A stretch of DNA of 64,000 nucleotides from Metallyticus violacea (taxonomy: Eukaryota > Arthropoda > Insecta > Mantodea > Metallyticidae), in NCBI GenBank assembly GCA_030762175.1, contig CM060834.1, positions 25,990,501-26,054,500 on the forward strand, in the 5' to 3' direction. Every line of letters begins with the position of its first letter. Position 1 is the stretch's first letter. A model generated the notes under the pieces. It ran no database searches, was not told the origin of the DNA, and saw nothing but the letters and a program-made list of their open reading frames with translations. Positions 57,140-64,000 of this stretch are shown here, piece after piece. Both the position numbers and the translations under genes were made by a program.

Positions 57140-58240
57140 AAAAATTATTATATTTTTCTTTCGACACTATATTTGTACTCGTCTTTATACTTTTGATTAT
57201 CTTTCTCAAAGTAGTCCCGTTGAATGCAATGGACATGTCCCAGCATTTCTACCAGTCTCCAAAGACATGCTGGAAACTATTTTCTGTCAGGTCCTTCACA
57301 ATCCAGCTCTCAATATTTCCCTTATGATGGAATATGGTGCTTCTTCAATTTTGGAAAAAGAAAAAAGTAATAAACCCAAATTTGAACTCTTCTGAGCGTG
57401 AGTGACACAATTCACACTTATTTTTGTAAGCCGTGGGTCCCATGTTGTAGATTTACGGCATGTAAAAGAACCACAAGCCTGAAAGAAGAAGCCTCTGAGC
57501 AAAATGTACCGGCCGATTTACGCCCTGAATTGAATGGGAAGCTGATGACCTGAGATGTTAAAGAGCATCCGTAAATAAACCAAATCAACAACATTTCTTT
57601 TTGTGAGATATTCAGCAACAACATTTGCAATGTACGGCTATGTATTATCGTCCAGCTGGCTGATAAAGCATTCCCTGAATATAGAAAAATGAGATGACCA
57701 TAACTTTCTCAACAGAAACAACTTCAGAGCGTTTACTTTTTGCTGTCGGTATCGAAATAATTTAGACAAGTTTCATCAGCAGCGATTTCCTTTGAAAGAA
57801 ATTCCGCATCTTCCTGTAACATCTTTAGCTACATGCAAACTGCTCGCGAACGTCGAGTCTTGGAACCCACCGAGCACAAGCACATCTCATGTGCAACTAT
57901 TCAGTTACGAACGTCTTGATGGCGTTCAATGAAAGTGTTCCTAATGTTATTTAATGATGCTCTTTCACAATGACAGCAATGATATTAATGTTTTCTAGAG
58001 CACAAACTGGAATGCCGGATCCATCTTCCTTTGAAATTTACTACCTCGTCACTTTGAACGTTTTAAACCGTCTTAGAGCTGTGCATAGGGAAGAACAAAC
58101 TCTTTGTAACATTGCATAGGTCTCTGATGATTTGTCGAAACGAAAGCAGAATTGCAGACCAGCATATTTTCGTTAGTGATACCTTCATTTTGCTGTAGGG
58201 GGAACCGAACATGTCTAACATACACAGCTCTCACAGGGAG
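57140..58240 (-). mobile_element. mariner relic interrupted by SINE-A
   Basis: Minus strand from about 57900 down: CSRWVPRLDVREQFACS, then LQEDAEFLSKEIAADETCLN (first Asp block DETW), FDTDSKK, SFFYIQGMLYQPAG, AVHCKCCC/LQMLLLNISQK. A SINE follows at 57431-57597. Beyond it is the C-terminus: EREILRAGL, FQHVFGDW-x-KCWDMSIAFNG-like near 57240. The stretch with the second and third Asp is missing, so a deletion accompanied or preceded the SINE. The tail resembles 35410-35610. Confidence 0.75.
57431..57597 (+). mobile_element. SINE-A copy, 5'-truncated, with target duplication
   Basis: Only the body and tail: CCGTGGGTCCCATGTTGTAG, CTGAAAGAAGAAGCCTCTGA, TGAATTGAATGGGAAGCTGA, CATCCGTAAATAAACCAAAT. 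Direct repeats TTTTTGTAAG (57421-57430) and TTTTTGTGAG (57598-57607) flank it. The truncation therefore arose at insertion rather than by later deletion. Confidence 0.9.
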
Positions 58241-58244
58241 AAAC

Positions 58245-59545
58245 TGGAAATGACAACAATGAAAGTAGTACTACACGTACATTCTGCATTAAGCTGACAA
58301 AATATTGTAAAGTTAAATTTTCGATCCAATAATTATGTCTGTAAAATATTATCATTCTTTATTGTACAGCCCTCGTACAAGCGGCGTATTATTGTGAAGA
58401 AATGGTTTTTATCTGCAATAAAACTCCTCCAGATCTATCCAAGACACGAAAACACAGTATCATAAAATCTCAAAAATAATTAATTTCCAAAGTGTGCTTA
58501 CCCAAGATGAGGCACAGAAGAAAAAAAGTTCAGACTTTGATTTCTCTTGGGACCAAACTGTTCTATGTGCCCAAGAGAGGTACCCGTGGTGCTGCTTTCT
58601 ACAATGTACAACACATCCGTTGTCAATATTGAAAGTGCATATAAGGGTGAGATTATTGACCAGATGGTTCATATATACTCCTGCAAAAGGAAGACAAAAG
58701 ATGTCAATCGACTTTATTTATGAAACCAATTGGTGTGTTTGGTGAAAACCCCATTTTTTAATATAACTAAGAAAAAGAGTAGATGCAACAGGTTCTTTGA
58801 TGAACTGGCTGAAAATGTGATAAGCCCCACAAACGATAAAAATTGGGATTTCGAGAGTAAACACCTCAATGAACGGAAAATGGTGTAAGTATTCGCACAA
58901 ACAAGCGTTAGCATCCTACAATGTCTCAAGCATCGCGAGCTCTAAGGAAGAAGCGCTTCTATTATTGTGATATAAAAAAGGTGCTGAATGTGCAAAAGTC
59001 TGATAAACAATCAAACAACATTGTGAAACACAAAAATTGATTATAACAACAACAAAAAATGTAGGTATAAGAGTAGCTAGGATTAAGAAGTAGGGCACCT
59101 TACTGAAATTATATTTGACAATAAAAGTGCACGTGCAAAACATATATGGGCATTCCTATATAATGTGTAGAGCTCTTTAAAGTATTAGTATGATGACATT
59201 ATGGTTTTTTCACAGCTTTTACGTTTATGCAAGGAAAAAGAATGCAAAGGCGGTTTTATAAAAGGTACAAATATCTATAGAGTAGATATATATTTGACAA
59301 AAATATAATTTGTCCTGGGGTTTTGTGTTAAAGATGTTTCCAGTAAGTTACAATATAAATGTCGCAATTATTAGCAATGTAAAATTATCCTTATGCTAAA
59401 TATGCTTTATGTTTAAATAAATGATTTAAATATATTTTTCTTATACAGATAGTTTTTTTTTCAAGACACTAGTGCTACATTATTCCAGAATTCCCATAAA
59501 AATACATTGAGTCTAAGAGAATCATTTTAGATATCTAGAGTAAAA
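58245..59545. other. no gene recognised
   Basis: AT-rich. Overlapping frames at 58460-58930 on both strands have no motif. Confidence 0.5.
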
Positions 59546-59546
59546 A

Positions 59547-59720
59547 ACCGCCACGGGTTCCGAGGACGTTAAGGCGCGGACTCGTGAGAGGGAGGCCTGG
59601 GATTCGATTCCCGCCTGCCCTTTAAAAAATCCTTTACCAATAATCATTTCATCTTATGTTCATCAGTGTCTACCTCCTGTGATGTCTCAGAAGTAAGAAC
59701 GGGCGTTAAATACTATTAGC
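59547..59720 (+). mobile_element. SINE-B copy with internal deletion
   Basis: A good head (CCGCCACGGGTTCCGAGGAC, GCGCGGACTCGTGAGAGGGA, B box GGGATTCGATTCCCG) jumps to the tail half (CATTTCATCTTATGTTCATC, GAACGGGCGTTAAATACTAT). About 100 bp of the family body is missing. Confidence 0.9.
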
Positions 59721-59756
59721 TATACTATTATTATTAAAAATAGTAATAATAGATAA

Positions 59757-59808
59757 TTTATTTGGTTTATTTAATGACGCTCTTTCATTTCTGGCCATTA
59801 GCGTCTAA
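59757..59808 (-). mobile_element. SINE-A tail fragment
   Basis: TTTGGTTTATTTAATGACGC, TCTTTCATTTCTGGCCATTA, GCGTCTAA corresponds to the last 50 bp of SINE-A. Placed directly after the SINE-B copy. Confidence 0.6.
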
Positions 59809-59811
59809 TAC

Positions 59812-60635
59812 TATTGCTATTAGACAATAATACGAATAAAAGAATGTAGATATTCCAGGGTTATTATTACAGCATTATTGTAATATTCAAAAGAGAAGAA
59901 TATGACGACCCTCGAAGAAACGGCATATGCCACGTTTTTAAGAGCTAAAAGTAGTCCATTTCACACTGCTCTCTAATTTCTAAGATGCAAGGATTCCGTT
60001 GTTGAAAAGTGTAAAGTGATCAACGTGTGTTACAAGCATTCTTCAGTTAGTACTTCTGCAAAGCTCTTTCATCTGAATGCCGACCTTTGAGCTAATGGAA
60101 AGCAAGGAATGGTGCCGGAGAACAACAAAAGGCAGGAGTAGGCCCGTATACAAAACAAAAACAAGGAGAAAACTAACAAACACACGAGCAATTAATGTCT
60201 GGAAGCTGTTACGAGGGCTGACAGCTGACTTCAATATCGAAAGAGGACGGAAAGCTTTTCCTCCTTTTTTTCTTTTGTTGCAATTTGTTCTTGAAGTTAC
60301 CTGTACTTATTGCTACTTGGGCAGGTGTTAACGGGGATCAGGTTTTTTAGGGTTTTGTGCCCCTTAATGCTCAGTTTTCATGATGACATCCAAGAGACGT
60401 AGTATGAATGAGAAATAGGATTTGTACTCTTTATCTTCTCATATCTCAAAAGCAACAATTTTGCATCTTTCACTGGGGGCATACTTTATTGTAAATAGTA
60501 CATTAACGCTTTTTATTTTCTCCTTGTGGTCAAATTGTATACTAGACTCTTCGGCGTCCGGTACAAACGGGAATTTCATATGGGAATTTTCTGCGATTAC
60601 CAATGCCATGTAATATTTCTTTGGCAAGAACCCTA
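59812..60635. other. no gene recognised
   Basis: Holds a small stem GTCTAATA...TATTAGAC near 59804-59827 and several frames under 85 codons without motifs. Confidence 0.45.
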
Positions 60636-60639
60636 TACT

Positions 60640-60985
60640 GTTTTTTTTTATTACTTAGGCTGGACACTTCAGTTTTCTGAAATTGATTACACAGATTATG
60701 AGCCGTTGTACGATCTGGAGCTTCTACATCCGGGAATCTTGCTTGAAACAGTCTTCAAGCTTCACTACCTCACCGAGTTAATACATATGCGTCGTACATA
60801 AAGATCCCAACGGCACAACTACAGTCGAATTAATAAACGAACAACAAAACACACACCCCGAGAACAAATGCGCTAAGACAGCAAGGTCAATAAGCAAGTA
60901 GGATTGCTACCCTCTCCGGCGCGGCAAACGAATGGCTCATAGGAAAACTCCCGCGCCGCGGAGGAAAGCATCACTGATTACATCT
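60640..60985 (-). mobile_element. DDE transposon 5' end, second copy
   Basis: The right end, complemented, reads CTTTCCTCCGCGGCGCGGGA, TTTTCCTATGAGCCATTCG. It matches the left inverted end at 40942 (CTTCCCTCCGCGGCGTGAGT, TTCCTATGGGCGAGCG). Inside, the minus strand encodes GIFMYDAYVLTR, LFQARFPDVEAPDRTTAHNL and CNQFQKT. This is the N-terminal DNA-binding part of a DUF4817-type transposase, like VFMYDSHVLT at 41104. The element is cut off near 60640. Confidence 0.85.
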
Positions 60986-60989
60986 GTAA

Positions 60990-61556
60990 TCATCTCTTCA
61001 TTTGATAAGAAATCTAAACCAGTTTTCAAAACAAATGGGAGTTCAAGAGAACCAACTCTAGGGTATCTAGGGAATAGAACAACCTCTAACTTCTCCATTC
61101 GCTGAAACACTTGTGAGCAGATGCATTCTGTTGATGAAAAATGATATTTTTTCTACAAACCGGTCCTTCTGTCACAATTTTTTTATCCTAAAAGATTGTT
61201 ATAATACCCTACGGTTATGATTTTACACTCCTAAAGCTCTTTTAGTGTCCCAAAAGACGGGTAAATAAACCATCCCTGCAAATGTAACCAACTTTGTCTT
61301 ACTGAGCTAATATAATTCTACCAGAGTACTATTGCATCATGGGGAACTAGTATTCATAGTATTACTATAGTTAAAGAGATTAGCATTAAAGGTTTCCTTA
61401 ATTATATTGCCAATCAAGTTTTTCTGTTAAATTTCCTTTCCACTAAGGTCCCAGGTTTGATTTGCGGCACTTCTTTCTGTGTGCATAAAATTTTCGGAAG
61501 TCCTTGGGGTCATGGGTGCTGTCGTGTTGTGTATTATGTGTTAACGATTTCTCTCA
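60990..61556. other. no recognisable feature
   Basis: AT-rich; nothing identified. Confidence 0.5.
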
Positions 61557-62790
61557 TGAGGCGAGGTCCATTAAGTTTCTGGACTGATCATGTAGGTGAT
61601 GTAATAAAAATACAACTATTTTAACGTAATTTCCCTATACATCAATGAACATTTCTCATCTATGAATTAACACTTCAACATCCACTAATAACATAGCCCG
61701 AAGCTATGTTTTTGTTTTGTTTTGTTTGCTCAACTCGTCTCCGTCCTAAATGTTATATTTAAGTTTTACAAACTGGTATTAGTCTCTGGAAAAAGGGCTG
61801 GGTAGGCAAACCTTACACAAGCACTTTCTACTCTGATGTATATGTCATCATCATGCCGGTATTTGTACTGTAGATGATTCACCTTCTGAAAGCCACATGT
61901 GTTCACATCAACCGGATGAACTGGTGTGTTGTGTAGCAGACGAACTTTTCGACTCAGCACTCCAGGCCTCTTTTCTTTAATGAAACAGCGCAATTGCTGC
62001 AGTAGCCCTGCAGAGTGTTTCCCTTCACGTTGTGTTTCAGACCCCCATAAAATTGTCGCCATGATCTTCTTCGTAGATTCTATGACTTTCGTCTTTCTTG
62101 GAGGTTCTTCGTTCTTCTGCCACTCCACTGATCTTCCTTTTTAATGACGGTCACTGTAAAGGATCATTGTTTCGTCGCTTGTGTATATGGATCATTCCAA
62201 TACCGCCCTTTCTGCTCGTGCACATCTGATAACATTCCACAGGCACTTGCATTTGAACTGCTGGCAGAATCAGTTATCTTTCACTGGCCTTATGTATATG
62301 CAAATGTAGGTTAAGCATACGAAGCAAAGTTGTCTTAGAAATTGATTGATTTATTTATTTATGGACGCTCTTTAACATCTCAGGTCATCAGCGTCCCATT
62401 CAACTCAGGGCGTGAAATGGCCGATAAATTTTGCTCAGAGGCCTCTCTTTCAGGCTTGAGGTTCTTTTTCGTGCTGTAAATGTACGACACGGAACCCACG
62501 GCTTTATTTCCCTTCCGAAGGAAGCCATACTTAGGATTTTTACCCCCGAAAAAAGCCACCGGTCCTGGCTGGGTTCGAACCCGCGATCTTGGGTATAGGA
62601 GGCAAGTATGGTAACCACTACACCACCAGGACCGACTGTGTGCGAGTCTTAGAAAGCCCCAGTATTGCAAATATTTATTTTATCATTAGAAGCCTGTCAC
62701 TCAGAACATCGACAAAGTCGTGTCAAATCATCCATTCACTCAAGTGGGCTGGCTATCTTCAACGTTCTATCTGCTCAAATTAAATAATAT
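61557..62790 (-). mobile_element. mariner relic interrupted by SINE-A
   Basis: Minus strand, high to low coordinates. Before the SINE: IFAILGLSK. After it the frame continues TTLLRMLNLHLHIHKASER, which together make the second helix-turn-helix and the start of the SARW block. Then a degraded TGDETW region near 62170, SVEWQKNEEPPRKTKVIEST, KKIMATILWGSE and LQQLRCFIKEKRPGVLS. Then VRLLHNTPVHP, where the second Asp of LLHDNAP is lost. The GCGAGGTCCATTAAGTTTCTGGA at 61561 looks like the 3' inverted end. The 5' end was not found. The relic also has stops. Confidence 0.85.
62342..62645 (-). mobile_element. SINE-A copy nested in mariner
   Basis: Full-length SINE-A: TTTATGGACGCTCTTTAACA, CAACTCAGGGCGTGAAATGG, B box GGGTTCGAACCCGCG, head end CACCAGGACCGAC. 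The 10-bp direct repeat GTCTTAGAAA lies at 62332-62341 and 62646-62655. The mariner reading frame on both sides is continuous once the SINE and one repeat are ignored. The insertion site is therefore exact. Confidence 0.95.
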
Positions 62791-62869
62791 GACCACTTCT
62801 TCACTGTTAATATAAAGGGAAAGTTTCCTCATTTACACCGTCAAAGTGTTATTTAACACCACTGGGTTA

Positions 62870-63640
62870 AAGTCCCTTTTCTTTTTCTTCTGCATTTCCA
62901 AGGATTGGGTTTTATCCAGTTCCAAGGTATCTTATTCTTTAAATTGATCTTTCCATCTAGTTCTCAGCCGTTCTATATCCCGTCTCCTATTTGGTTTATA
63001 AAGAAAAACTTGCTGTGGTAGGAGACATCCGATTGATATGCTATTACTATTTCTTTTTGTTCTCAATTTATTAACTCTTAGATACTCCTTATAACATTTT
63101 CATATATCTCATTTCTGAGCTTTCAATTTAATTTTTGCCTTTTTTCCTCATTACCCAAGTTTCACTACTACAGAGTAGCATTGATTTCGATACAATATTA
63201 TGTAATCTGAATTTGACCTCCATCATTGATTTTCCCAAATATCTATTGATGCATTCATTTATTGAGTTATATTTTATTACATTATTTTCTAGGTCTTGGT
63301 TGGTATTATAGATTGATAGTACATCCCAGATATTTAAAATTGTTTCCTTTTTCTGTTATCTGATTATTTATTACGATTTTAGTTCTATTCTCCTTCCTTC
63401 CATAGCCATCACAATTTTATATTGAAGCTTTCTAAAACTTTATTAAAATTCGTTACATTCTCTTGCATAATTCTCAGATTCTGCCAGCAATACTTCGTCA
63501 TCAGCAAATAGTAAGAGTATTTATTGACTTATTTGAACTCAATCTAATACTTTAATATGAAATAATAATGGGGGTAAACCACATACTTGTCTAACACCTG
63601 AGTAACTCCAAAAGAACAATTTTAGTATTATCTGGGTATT
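62870..63640 (-). mobile_element. LINE relic: reverse transcriptase end to C-terminus
   Basis: Minus strand from 63610: GVRQVCGLPPLLFHIKVLD, the motif block usually read GVRQGCPLSPLLFNIYLD. Then LLFADDEVLLAESENYARE near 63510, with the catalytic FADD box intact. Next are worn versions of the downstream region. The C-terminal YKPNRRRDIERLRTRWKDQF lies near 63000-62940, before a stop. The order and motifs are those of endonuclease-type non-LTR retrotransposons common in arthropods. Stops and short deletions throughout. Confidence 0.85.
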
Positions 63641-64000
63641 ATCATATATATATATATATAAATTAACAGTAATAATAAAAGTAGATAAAGATAAAACACA
63701 GAGAAAGAGTCACACTTGAAATTGCTATATTTCGAACTACTGCGAGTTCTTCAATGGCAAGAAGCTAGACCATATATATAATTGCATTAATAATATAATG
63801 GGGAATGTTATAACCGTTTAATATTTCTCAATTGTTATCTACACGGTCGTATGCGTTTTTATAATATAAAAATATTATAAAAAGTAGTAGTTTAAATCCC
63901 CTTCTTTTCTTCATTAATTGTTTTATAACAAAGATTATACATTATCTGTCTTTCCTAAAGTCACGTTGTTCCTCTATTGGTTGTAGCTTGAAATTTATTA
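63640..64000. other. no gene; (TA)n and hairpin
   Basis: A short (TA)n tract at 63644-63661 and the hairpin at 63856. AT-rich otherwise. Confidence 0.5.
63856..63883. repeat. 12-bp hairpin
   Basis: TTTTTATAATAT, loop AAAA, then its exact complement ATATTATAAAAA. All A/T, so weak. Confidence 0.9.

Noticed and set aside
57102..57395. 97-codon plus frame at 57.1-57.4 kb as a gene
   Set aside because: Antisense to the mariner C-terminus in the same place.

Overview
The window reads as non-coding, repeat-rich DNA from an animal, most likely an insect or another arthropod. It is AT-rich and has no dense ORFs, operons or ribosome-binding sites. Every recognisable protein similarity belongs to a eukaryotic transposable element. 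The mix points to arthropods: many mariner and Tc1-type transposases, hAT, LINE fragments, tRNA-headed SINEs and one short TTAGG-like patch. A large-genome insect such as a cockroach or termite would fit, but the exact lineage is a guess. I found no host protein-coding gene I would defend and no functional tRNA or rRNA. I found no CRISPR array, virus, gene cluster or novel biochemical system.

Layout. 1-0.8 kb: mariner relic cut by the window edge. 4.1-5.1 kb: DDE transposon carrying a SINE. 7.9-9.1 kb: mariner relic with both inverted ends. 10-13.4 kb: SINEs of three families and a LINE tail. 14.0-14.5 kb: inverted pair of an unnamed repeat. 15.6-17.0 kb: LINE tail abutting a hAT relic. 18.3-21.5 kb: two fields of degenerate tandem repeats, one with a period near 143 bp. 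22.5-29.4 kb: scattered SINEs and transposase fragments. 30.1-30.9 kb: transposon with inverted ends of about 150 bp. 32-41.7 kb: seven further DNA-transposon relics. 43.5 kb: minisatellite. 45.4 kb: reverse-transcriptase fragment. 51.2-52.4 kb: nearly complete but frameshifted mariner. 53.6-55.4 kb: Tc1 element with a nested SINE. 56.8-62.8 kb: two mariners each carrying a SINE, plus SINEs and a transposase fragment. 62.9-63.6 kb: LINE reverse transcriptase.

Three SINE families (here A, B and C, local labels) are each present in several copies. Some copies have clear target-site duplications, so they were mobilised by a LINE-type reverse transcriptase. Several SINEs sit inside older DNA transposons, which gives an insertion order: mariner, Tc1 and DDE elements first, SINE-A later. 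All transposase and reverse-transcriptase genes seen carry stops, frameshifts or deletions. The window therefore looks like neutrally decaying intergenic or intronic sequence.

Limits. Family calls rest on motifs recognised by eye, without database searches. Element borders marked by inverted ends and target duplications are the firmest. Borders of fragments are good to tens of bases.
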